Below the pieces are notes generated by a model, which was not told the origin of the DNA, did no database searches, and was given only the letters and a program-made list of their open reading frames with translations. A program made the translations under genes and the position numbers. A DNA stretch of 19,421 nt from Chloroflexota bacterium (GTDB taxonomy: Bacteria; Chloroflexota; UBA4733): positions 1 through 19,421 of the forward strand of contig JANWJO010000238.1 in the NCBI GenBank assembly GCA_025449435.1, in the 5' to 3' direction. Within the stretch, counting starts at the first letter, position 1, and every line of letters starts with the position of its first letter. Below, one piece after another: positions 13,501 to 19,421 of the stretch.

Positions 13501-14652
13501 CTTGGCCACCTCGTGGGCGCTTACGACGCGCTCACCATCTGGACCCTAGTGTTCCTGGTCGCCGGCTTCTTCCCGGGCAGCATCGCCAGTGCCGCCGCCT
13601 CCGTGCTGCGGGCCGTCGAGCGCTTCGAGGCCCCGGCCTTTGTAGAGGTGGCGGGAAACTTGCTGCGCATCCTGCTGGGGTCGGTGGCGCTACTGGCCGG
13701 TTGGAATGTGGTGGGGCTGGCGGTCACCTCCCTGATCGTCAATGTGTTCAACGCGGTGGCGTTGGGCTGGGCAGCGCGCGGTGTGGTGCAGCTCCGGCTC
13801 GGCCCGCTGGATCGTCCATTATGCGGCTTCCTGCTGCGCGACTCCTTTTCGCTCATGCTCAACAACCTGCTCAACCTGGTGTTCTTCCGCGTCGACACCG
13901 TGCTGCTTACCTTCCTGGTGCGCGACACTGCCATCGTCGGCTACTACAGCGTGGCCTATAAGTTCATCGATGGCCTGGGCTTTGTGTCGTCGTATCTCAC
14001 CTTCGCGATCTTCCCTACGCTGTCGCGGCTGGCTACCGCTCCTGGCGACCTGTTCCGGCGCGTGTACCTATTCGCCGTGCGCGTGCTCATCGTCACTGCC
14101 TTGCCGATTATGGCCGTCATGGGCATCCTTGGTACCCGCATCGTCACCTTGTTCTACCCCGATTTCGCTCCTGCTGGTCCGGCACTGAGCATCCTGGTGC
14201 TCTTCCTAGTCTTTAGTTATGTCAATGGTGTGACGCAGTACGCGCTCATCGCGCGCGGGCAGCAGCGCATCATCACCGGCGCGTTCGTGGTGGGCGTCAC
14301 CTTCAATATCGTGGCCAACCTGGCCGCCATCCCGCTGTTGGGCATCAATGGCGCGGCGCTGATCACCGTGCTGTCGGAACTGGTGTTGGCGGTGCCCTTC
14401 TTCCGTGGCTTGTGGCCGGCCATCACCCCCTTCCCCGCGTTGTTGCTGATCGTGCGTCCATTGCTCGCCGCGCTGGGCGCCACGGCTGTCACCGTAATCT
14501 TGCGCGACGCCAACTGGCTGATCGTGCTGCCCGCCGCCGCGCTTACCTACGCCATCTTGCTGGTAGTGCTGCGTGCGCTCACCACCACCGACTGGCGCCA
14601 CATGCGCCAGCTATTCGCGCAACGCTCGTTTTCGGAGGCCCAGTTACCGTGA
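10504..14652 (+). CDS. YfhO family membrane protein fused to a Wzx-type flippase
   Basis: A 1382-residue protein. Residues about 22-885 are YfhO-like: a first helix, the acidic loop LPLDDLLLQYPWGPVGG (D54, D55), about a dozen helices, then a large soluble part with NSAMLYDLQDVRGYDTIVLR, GLFDLLGVRYILTT and LVLADTYFPGWTA. YfhO proteins are GT-C-like lipid-linked sugar transferases that decorate surface polymers. From about 901 (RIAKNAISPMLSTLSNKVLD) to the end it is a polysaccharide flippase of the MATE/MOP superfamily with 12-14 helices, moving lipid-linked glycans outward. The two are normally separate genes; the frame is open through the junction (about 13160-13204) with no ribosome binding site for a separate flippase. 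The N-terminus (PTPNPAPGTGAG) is encoded by a GC-rich palindromic repeat. ATG 10504 overlaps the previous stop by 8 bases; ATG 10513 is an alternative. Confidence 0.88.
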   Translation: MSEMGRSPTPNPAPGTGAGNRRAPDVVCILLLLALACLFFWPALIGQRVLLPLDDLLLQYPWGPVGGAVAPGFTTPHNGLILDMIIQNYGWKRFLVSQLASGTIPLWNPYLLGGTPFLASGQYQVLYPLNVLFLVLPVAWAYGPYTVLHIFLGALFTFLYLRLIGEQRAGALVSAITFAFCGSVITSVLWPQMIGAMAWLPAVLLSIELVARAKTATSAAGAAALGVVAIAMQILAGHLEISFYVLFTGAGYALWRLVGLFWQRETRPLALRQTGLLLVMGLAGTGLAGAQLLPFAEAISNNFREGAATLADVRGWALPIRQLLTFVIPDFFGNPTQHTYLDLFTGTTQALGTNAAGQPSYPPQTAFWGIKNYVEAASYTGIAPLVLAAIGLLGRRHRYASFFAVAAVLSLLLAFGTPLYAILFQVVPGFSQIHTAFRWVFIYSFSVAVLAGMGAGWLLEQAQRSDRQRLILAARLLALAVSALAMLVIAATWLLRGRLADLLQRRIAAEMALPRSQWNVAAQLHDGQQWFSYLWPHAAWAAAMLAAAGAAIWLALGCRTRRAALVALPLVVALDLFVVNGSFNTMSDPRLLTLIPASTAVTAPAAPDEPPATVLLRSLAAKQPPFRIAAYGPDGVLNPNSAMLYDLQDVRGYDTIVLRRYADFLNLIEPQLGNLNLYSQTTSSFNKPATLSNGLFDLLGVRYILTTKPLDNPLYTRLLAGPVQVYENSGVLPRAFMVYRATAVPNTASALTAVGAAGFQPAVEAVVEGPASLTLSGSATGSTVTISRYQSSTVQLDVTTPSAGYLVLADTYFPGWTARYQAAGSTTSWTSVPVLPADEAFRAIELPAGHWTVEFRYQPLAFREGLVASSLSLGVLLLLAAGWLWGTLNRTLDLQTNAAQRIAKNAISPMLSTLSNKVLDFGFNIFTAVIIGPDGIGRFAEAVSLVLLAGTVQDYGLGSATIRDVARDRSLATRYFTNTLLLRLALAVASLPVLAPIVWLGHLVGAYDALTIWTLVFLVAGFFPGSIASAAASVLRAVERFEAPAFVEVAGNLLRILLGSVALLAGWNVVGLAVTSLIVNVFNAVALGWAARGVVQLRLGPLDRPLCGFLLRDSFSLMLNNLLNLVFFRVDTVLLTFLVRDTAIVGYYSVAYKFIDGLGFVSSYLTFAIFPTLSRLATAPGDLFRRVYLFAVRVLIVTALPIMAVMGILGTRIVTLFYPDFAPAGPALSILVLFLVFSYVNGVTQYALIARGQQRIITGAFVVGVTFNIVANLAAIPLLGINGAALITVLSELVLAVPFFRGLWPAITPFPALLLIVRPLLAALGATAVTVILRDANWLIVLPAAALTYAILLVVLRALTTTDWRHMRQLFAQRSFSEAQLP
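10536..10560. repeat. Perfect GC palindrome inside the YfhO-fusion start
   Basis: CCCCGCCCCGG (10536-10546), loop GGA, CCGGGGCGGGG (10550-10560): perfect 11-bp arms. With the preceding CCCCACCCCTAA it resembles REP-like intergenic repeats, but here it is translated as part of the N-terminal tail. In mRNA it would form a strong hairpin about 30 nt after the start codon. Confidence 0.8.
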
Positions 14653-15587
14653 CGGCAAGCCCGATCTGCACGGTGTTGATCGTCACCTGGAACTCGGCGC
14701 GCTTCATCGGCAGTTGCCTCGACGCCCTGGCCACCAGCACGCGCCAACCCATCACCACCATCGTGGTGGATAGCGCCTCGAGCGACGGCACCGCCGAGAG
14801 CGTTCGCCAGCACTACCCCTCGGTCCACCTGATCGAACCTGGCCACAACCTGGGTTTTGTGGCGGGCAACAACCTCGCCTTGCGTCAAGTGACCACGCCG
14901 TACGCACTGCTGCTCAACCCGGATTGCGAGTTGCGCCCGGGCGCACTCGACACGCTGCTGGCCTTTATGCAGGCGCACCCGCGCGCCGCCACGGTGGCTC
15001 CCCAGTTGCGCAACACCGACGGTAGCTTGCAATACTCCACCTTCGTACACCCCACGGTCGCCACGGTGGCCTGGGAGTATTTTCTGCGCGACAACGCCCA
15101 CCCTAACCACGTGAAAGCGGGCCGCTACACCGCCAGCGACTACGATCAGGAACGGCAAGTAGGCGGCGTACTGGGGGCGTGCTTCCTGGTGCGCACCGCT
15201 GCGCTGAACAGCGTGGGCTTACTCGATCCGCGCTTCTTCATGTACTGCGAAGAGGTGGATTGGCAAATGCGTGCGCAGCGCGCCGGCTGGCAGGTGTGGT
15301 ACACGCCCACCGCCGTGGCCACCCATCACGGCGGCCAGAGCACCAAGCTTGCGGCTGAGTCCACGTTCCTCGAACTCCAGCGCAGCCGCTTCAAGCTGTA
15401 TGCCAAGTGGTACCCTCCAGCCGAGCGTGTGGCGCTTGCAGCAGTGACCAAGGCGGGGATACTCTATCAACTGGGATTTTGGACCAAGCAGCTACTGCGC
15501 CATCGCTTGACCACGAGCCAGTGGCGCGGCAGGCTGGTGCTTACGCTCTGTGTGCTGGGGTTGCGGCCATCGGGAGAGCGCTGGTGA
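14649..15587 (+). CDS. Family 2 glycosyltransferase (rhamnosyltransferase-like)
   Basis: This 312-residue protein has a GT-A fold. It opens with CTVLIVTWNSARFIGSCLDAL, followed by VVDSASSDGT with D41, the NLGFVAGNNLAL helix, LLLNPDCELRPGAL with N90-P-D92 as the metal-binding DxD equivalent, the VGGVLGACFLVRTAAL acceptor loop, and FMYCEEVDWQMRAQRAGW with the likely catalytic acids E201/E202/D204. This pattern is typical of WbbL-like deoxysugar transferases acting at the cytoplasmic face on a lipid-linked acceptor; donor and acceptor cannot be read from sequence. GTG 14649 overlaps the flippase stop (GTGA). It is similar in layout to the GT2 gene two positions downstream. Confidence 0.93.
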   Translation: MTASPICTVLIVTWNSARFIGSCLDALATSTRQPITTIVVDSASSDGTAESVRQHYPSVHLIEPGHNLGFVAGNNLALRQVTTPYALLLNPDCELRPGALDTLLAFMQAHPRAATVAPQLRNTDGSLQYSTFVHPTVATVAWEYFLRDNAHPNHVKAGRYTASDYDQERQVGGVLGACFLVRTAALNSVGLLDPRFFMYCEEVDWQMRAQRAGWQVWYTPTAVATHHGGQSTKLAAESTFLELQRSRFKLYAKWYPPAERVALAAVTKAGILYQLGFWTKQLLRHRLTTSQWRGRLVLTLCVLGLRPSGERW

Positions 15588-16348
15588 ACCTCACCTACGC
15601 CGTGCTCACGCGTAACGAGCAAGCCGAGATCGCCGGCTGTATCCGATCGTGTGGCCCGGACGGTGATCTGCTGGTGTTCGACAGCTTGAGCACCGATGCC
15701 ACCCAGCAGCGCGCTCGCGAGGCAGCGCAGGATCGCCCTGGTGGGTTACGCATCGAGCAGCACCCCTTCACCAACTACGCCGAGCAGCGCGACGCCGCCC
15801 TGGCTCACGTGCGTACCCAGTGGGTGCTGTTTATCGACGCCGACGAACGCGCCACGCCAGCGCTCATCGCCGAAGTTTGCCAGCGCATTTCGTCGCCCGG
15901 CGCGCCTGCCGGTTTCTGGGTGCCCCGGCATAACGTGATTCTGGGGCACCGTATGCGCCACGCTGGCTGGTTCCCGGATTACCAGTTGCGCCTGTTCCAG
16001 ACCGCCAAGGGGAAGTATGATCCGCTGCGTCCGGTACACGAAGGCGTGCTGCTGGACGGCACTGCCGAGCACCTCAGCGAGCCGTTCATCCATTACAACT
16101 ACCGTTCAATGCGCCAGCTCATCGACAAGCAGCGCCGTTACGCGCGCCACGACGCGCACCAACTGTGGCAAGAGGGTGTGCGGTTCCGTCCCCGCTCATT
16201 GGCCAGCCAGCCGGCGCGGGAGTTCGTCCGCCGCTACGTCACGCTGGCGGGCTGGCGCGATGGCGCCCACGGCTTGCTGATGAGCGCCGTGATGGCCTGG
16301 TACCGCCTCGCCGTGTTAGGCGAGTTGCGCCGCCAGCAGCAGCGGTGA
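15584..16348 (+). CDS. Family 2 glycosyltransferase (WaaE/KdtX-like)
   Basis: This 254-residue protein starts MNLTYAVLTRNEQAEIAGCI and has DSLSTDAT (D33 onward), YAEQRDAALAHVRTQWVLFIDADERAT (DxDE at 85-88), then WFPDYQLRLFQTAKGKYDPL and PVHEGVLL. This order, with the short RNE motif and the GWFPDYQLRLF and VHE segments, matches the WaaE/KdtX group, which adds beta-linked sugars in lipopolysaccharide core or related glycans. Whether this organism makes lipopolysaccharide is not known from the window. GTG 15584 overlaps the previous stop (GTGA). The C-terminus carries an amphipathic, possibly membrane-associated segment (HGLLMSAVMAWYRLAVLGEL). Confidence 0.9.
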   Translation: MNLTYAVLTRNEQAEIAGCIRSCGPDGDLLVFDSLSTDATQQRAREAAQDRPGGLRIEQHPFTNYAEQRDAALAHVRTQWVLFIDADERATPALIAEVCQRISSPGAPAGFWVPRHNVILGHRMRHAGWFPDYQLRLFQTAKGKYDPLRPVHEGVLLDGTAEHLSEPFIHYNYRSMRQLIDKQRRYARHDAHQLWQEGVRFRPRSLASQPAREFVRRYVTLAGWRDGAHGLLMSAVMAWYRLAVLGELRRQQQR

Positions 16349-16352
16349 TTGC

Positions 16353-17303
16353 GTGAGCACGTCCCCACTAAATCCTGAGGTCTCGATCATCATCGTCAAC
16401 TGGAACGTGTGCGCGATGCTGCGCAACTGCCTCGCCGCCGTCGATGCTGCCCGCCCCAACATGCCGCTGGAGGTATGGGTGATCGACAACGGCTCGGCTG
16501 ACGGCAGCCTGGCGATGTTGCAGCAAGCGTTTCCCTGGGTACACGTGGTGGCGAATCAGCATAATGCCGGCTTCACCGCTGCCAACAATCAGGGCATCCG
16601 CGCCAGCACCGGCCGCTACGTGCTGCTGCTCAATCCCGACGCCATCCTGCGGCCTGGCGCGCTGGCCACCCTGGTTGCCTACTTGGACGCGCATCCGTAC
16701 ACTGCCGTCGCTGGCCCGCAGTTGTTCAACGGCGACGGTTCGCTTTATCCCACCATGCGCCGGTTGCCGCGCCGCGTCACCGGATTCGTGGAGGCGACTC
16801 CCCTACAGTGGTGGTTCGGCAACAGTTGGGTCACCAACCGCTACTACCAGCTTGACGCCGACGCCTCCCAGGTGCAGTCGGTGGGATGGGTGGTGGGCGC
16901 CTGCATGCTGGTACGCCGTGCCGCCATCGACGAAGTGGGTCTCCTCGACGAGCGCTTCTTTATGTACTCCGAAGAGCTAGAGTGGTGCTGGCGCATCGGC
17001 AGGGCTGGCTGGCAACTGGCCTTCGTGCCGCAGGCGCAAGTAGTGCACCTGGAAGGCCAGAGCAGTAGCCAGAATGTGGCACGCCGCCAAGTAACCTCGA
17101 CCAAGAGCAAGCTGCTCCTCAACCGCATGATGTTTGGCCTCCCGCACATGGTACTCCTGGCCATCTGGCTGGCCATGCTGGAAACCGCCAACATGCAACT
17201 GGACGTCATCAAGCACGTGCTGCGTGGCACCCCACTCGACCAGCGCCGCAGCCAGGTGCGCTACTTGCGCAGCCTCCTGGGCACGAGGAAGCTACACCCG
17301 TGA
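16353..17303 (+). CDS. Family 2 glycosyltransferase (rhamnosyltransferase-like)
   Basis: This 316-residue GT-A protein contains SIIIVNWNVCAMLRNCL, VIDNGSADGS (D45), NAGFTAANNQGI, LLLNPDAILRPGAL (N94-P-D96), VGWVVGACMLVRRAAI and FMYSEELEWCWRIGRAGW (E207/E208). The VHLEGQSSSQ segment that follows is typical of WbbL-type transferases, and a hydrophobic stretch near MVLLAIWLAML probably touches the membrane. It is a second member of the same subgroup as the first GT2 of this cluster, suggesting two successive similar additions to one lipid-linked glycan. GTG 16353 lies 4 bp after the preceding stop and gives the full N-terminal strand. Confidence 0.93.
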   Translation: MSTSPLNPEVSIIIVNWNVCAMLRNCLAAVDAARPNMPLEVWVIDNGSADGSLAMLQQAFPWVHVVANQHNAGFTAANNQGIRASTGRYVLLLNPDAILRPGALATLVAYLDAHPYTAVAGPQLFNGDGSLYPTMRRLPRRVTGFVEATPLQWWFGNSWVTNRYYQLDADASQVQSVGWVVGACMLVRRAAIDEVGLLDERFFMYSEELEWCWRIGRAGWQLAFVPQAQVVHLEGQSSSQNVARRQVTSTKSKLLLNRMMFGLPHMVLLAIWLAMLETANMQLDVIKHVLRGTPLDQRRSQVRYLRSLLGTRKLHP

Positions 17304-18493
17304 GGGTGCTGTTCATCACTGGCGAGTTCCCGCCGGTCTCCGGCGGCGTTGGCGACTACACCGATCGCCTGGCCCACGCCCTCACCACCTGCGGACACGA
17401 CATCGCCGTCGAGACGCACATTCTGCCCGACAGCCTCGCTGCTCGAAACATCGACGTGCAATGGGCCGCGGACCACCCCGAAGCCATCTGGCGTGAGATA
17501 GCGCGCTGGGACCTGCGTGCGTGGCGTGCCATCGCCCGGCGCATCCGTGACATCCGGCCGGATGTGGTGCACCTGCAATGGCAAGCCGCCGCCTTCGGTG
17601 TGCGTACCAGTGCCTACCTGTACCCCACCCTGCTGCGCACCTGGAACATCCGGCCGCTTAGCGTGGTGACCTTCCACGACCTGCTGCCACCGCACCTGTT
17701 CCCGTTGTCGGGCAAGCTGGGCATGGACCGGCGGGCCATGCGCTGGCTCACCCGAGGTGCCGATGGCGTAGTCGCCACCAACGCCGCCGACGCCTCACAG
17801 GTGCGCCAGTGGAAGCCTCGCTACCAGGAAGAGATTCCCATCGGCAGCAACATGGCGGTAGCCCCACCTGCTGGCTTCGACCGGACCGCCTGGCGCAGCA
17901 AGCTCGGCGTAGGCGCGAGTGACCCGCTCATCGCCTATTTCGGTTTCTCCAACCAGTCCAAGGGCGTGGAGAGCTTGCTGGCTGCCTTTGCCCAATTGTC
18001 CAGCCGCATGCCTGCCGCCCGCTTGCTCATGATCGGTGGTGGCACCGGTAACACCGACACCACCAACCGTGCCATCGCCGGACAGTTGCACATCCAGGCG
18101 AGCGCACTCGGCCTGGAAACCAAGGTCAACTGGACCGGCTTCCAAGACGCCGCCAGCGTGTCGGCCAATCTGCTTAGCGCCGACGTGCTGGCCCTGCCTT
18201 ACCGCGATGGCGTGTCGCTGCGCCGCGGCACGCTCATGGCCGGGCTGGCCCACGGCTGTGCCATCGTCACCACCCGACCACCCGAACCTCCACCGCCCGA
18301 CCTGGACAGCGCCGTGCTGCTGTACGAGGGCGCCACTGCTGACCAACTCACCGCCGCGCTCACCCGCGCGCTGCAACCCGACCCGCAGCAGCGCCTGCGT
18401 GCCGCTGCCAGCACGTACGCCCAACAGTTCGGTTGGGACCGCATTGCCAGCCGGCACACCGCGTTGTACATCACGTTGTGCTACCCGAGGTAG
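17300..18493 (+). CDS. Family 4 glycosyltransferase (GT-B fold)
   Basis: This 397-residue protein starts at GTG 17300, overlapping the previous stop (GTGA). The N-terminal Rossmann domain begins MRVLFITGEFPPVSGGVGDY with the acceptor-side GGVG at 15-18, then VVHLQWQAAAFG and TFHDLLPPH. The C-terminal nucleotide-sugar domain has IAYFGFSNQSKGVESLLAAF (about 211-230), LLMIGGGTG, NWTGF and LPYRDGVSLRRGTLMAGLAHG (about 300-320), where an SLRRGT motif stands in the place of the more common glutamate-containing donor motif. It is a retaining cytoplasmic transferase; sugar specificity is unknown. It closes the glycan gene run. Confidence 0.92.
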   Translation: MRVLFITGEFPPVSGGVGDYTDRLAHALTTCGHDIAVETHILPDSLAARNIDVQWAADHPEAIWREIARWDLRAWRAIARRIRDIRPDVVHLQWQAAAFGVRTSAYLYPTLLRTWNIRPLSVVTFHDLLPPHLFPLSGKLGMDRRAMRWLTRGADGVVATNAADASQVRQWKPRYQEEIPIGSNMAVAPPAGFDRTAWRSKLGVGASDPLIAYFGFSNQSKGVESLLAAFAQLSSRMPAARLLMIGGGTGNTDTTNRAIAGQLHIQASALGLETKVNWTGFQDAASVSANLLSADVLALPYRDGVSLRRGTLMAGLAHGCAIVTTRPPEPPPPDLDSAVLLYEGATADQLTAALTRALQPDPQQRLRAAASTYAQQFGWDRIASRHTALYITLCYPR

Positions 18494-18501
18494 CCGTAGG
18501 G

Positions 18502-19421
18502 ATGCAACACGGGCCGCCGCCCCGATCCGCCCCACCGCCGGGCTACCTCCACACGGCCACCATCCTCGGCGCGCTGTCGCTCGCTTCCGACCTCGCCGTG
18601 GGGTTGCCTGCCGAACACGCTGTGCGGTCGTGCTACCTTGGTATGCTCGTCGCCCGTGCCATGCAGCTTCCGCCGGACGCGCTGCGCGACCTGTACTACG
18701 CCGAGCTCCTTATGGACGCCGGCTGCACCGCCTGGACCAGCCAGTTGGCCGCCCTCATCGCCAGCGACGAAATCGACGCGCGACGGGAGTTTGTGTTCGC
18801 ACCTGACCCTGGCAATCCGCTCGGGCAACTCGCCTGGATGCGCGAGCACCTAGCGGCTGGCGCCCCGACGGGTACCCGGCTCGCCAAGGCGTGGAACTTC
18901 TCGATGCATTCGCGCGCCAACGTGCGCGAGGGCTTCCGTAACACCTGCGAGGTCGCTCAGCAGTTTGCTCGCCGCCTGGGGATGCCCGAGACGGTCCAAG
19001 CCGCCTTGCTCTCGGTGTTCGAGCAATGGGATGGCGGTGGGCCGGGCGGGACGCGTGGAGACCAGATTCCGCTGATTGCTCGCATCATCTACGCCACGAG
19101 CTTCCTCGAAGTGTTCCATCGCTCAGGGGGACCGGAGGCGGCCGTGCAACTGGCGCAACGCAGGCGGGGCAAGGCGTTCGACCCCGCCGTGGTCGATGCC
19201 TTCCTGGCCGTGTGCGCATCCTCCCCAATATGGGCGGAGCTGGAGCAGGACTCCGTGTGGGACACGGTGCTCGCGATGGAACCCGACTCGCCCTACCAGT
19301 TTATGAGCGATGAACGCATCGATGAGGTCGCCACGTCGTTCGCTGACTTCGCCGACTTGAAGTCGGCCTACGCAGCTGGCCACTCGCGCCGGGTGAGCGG
19401 CCTGGCGCACGGCATCGCCAG
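18502..19421 (+). CDS. HD-GYP-like phosphohydrolase/regulator, 3' end outside window
   Basis: An open frame of 306 codons with no stop before the window end. ATG 18502 is 8 bp after the GT4 stop; an in-frame GTG at 18478 that overlaps the GT4 gene is the alternative. It opens with TATILGALSLASDLAVGLPAEHAVRSC and continues through LRDLYYAELLMDAGC. A first HD-GYP-like half then reads VREGFRNTCEVAQQFARRLG and E174-QWDGGGPGG, where the usual GYP is GGGP, followed by IPLIARIIYATSFLEVF. A second half starts at DLKSAYAAGHSRRV (H294). This matches two-HD regulators that often end in a LuxR-type helix-turn-helix. HD-GYP enzymes hydrolyse cyclic di-GMP, but the catalytic HD pair is beyond the edge. The role and any link to the glycan genes are open. 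Confidence 0.82.
   Translation, partial: MQHGPPPRSAPPPGYLHTATILGALSLASDLAVGLPAEHAVRSCYLGMLVARAMQLPPDALRDLYYAELLMDAGCTAWTSQLAALIASDEIDARREFVFAPDPGNPLGQLAWMREHLAAGAPTGTRLAKAWNFSMHSRANVREGFRNTCEVAQQFARRLGMPETVQAALLSVFEQWDGGGPGGTRGDQIPLIARIIYATSFLEVFHRSGGPEAAVQLAQRRRGKAFDPAVVDAFLAVCASSPIWAELEQDSVWDTVLAMEPDSPYQFMSDERIDEVATSFADFADLKSAYAAGHSRRVSGLAHGIA

Noticed and set aside
1..19421. tRNA, rRNA, CRISPR arrays, insertion sequences or prophage parts
   Set aside because: None seen: no regularly spaced direct repeats, no transposase or integrase motifs and no recognisable RNA gene.

Overview
The window looks like chromosomal DNA of a high-GC Gram-variable bacterium. Chloroflexota is my best guess (low to moderate confidence). 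It rests on the gene families present (YfhO-type membrane proteins next to GT2/GT4 glycosyltransferases, an Asp-box beta-propeller in a Ccm locus, an HD-GYP-like regulator) and on GC-rich intergenic palindromes. No rRNA, tRNA, CRISPR array or insertion sequence was found.

Left part (1-2222), small regulatory and accessory genes. The window opens in the 3' end of a DUF5615 (PIN-like toxin family) gene that appears broken by a one-base deletion. Convergent to it, with no gap, is a VOC/glyoxalase-fold gene on the minus strand. That gene is divergent from an ECF41-type sigma factor carrying a fused SnoaL-like domain. The 70-bp spacer between them holds two back-to-back copies of an ECF41-like promoter, TGTCACA-N16-CGTC towards the sigma gene and GGTCACA-N16-CGTC towards the VOC gene. 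This points to autoregulation with the VOC gene as co-target. A GYD-domain gene follows.

Middle (2223-9302), cytochrome c maturation System I. After a 340-bp gene-free stretch with strong palindromes and a possible G-quadruplex comes a tightly packed set in the order ccmE-ccmF-ccmH-ccmI-like-ccmA-ccmB-ccmC-ccmD. Together these export and stabilise haem (CcmABCD), carry it (CcmE) and ligate it to apocytochrome c (CcmF/H/I). The haem-ligand histidines of CcmF (173, 261, 303, 503) and CcmC (60, 184) are visible. No ccmG is present. The CcmI-like protein has a C-terminal domain of five Asp-box repeats, and CcmE carries HxxxF where HxxxY is usual.

Right part (9306-19421), envelope and glycan genes. 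A secreted, membrane-anchored protein with a CcmI-like C-terminal tail follows ccmD. Next is a 1382-residue in-frame fusion of a YfhO-type membrane protein with a Wzx-type flippase. Then come GT2, WaaE-like GT2, GT2 and GT4 glycosyltransferases, and a partial HD-GYP-like regulator running off the end. From ccmE (2563) to the GT4 gene (18493) all 14 genes are on the plus strand, and none is more than 38 bp from its neighbour. Many overlap as ATGA or GTGA. The cytochrome c maturation and glycan-assembly genes may therefore be one long transcription unit.
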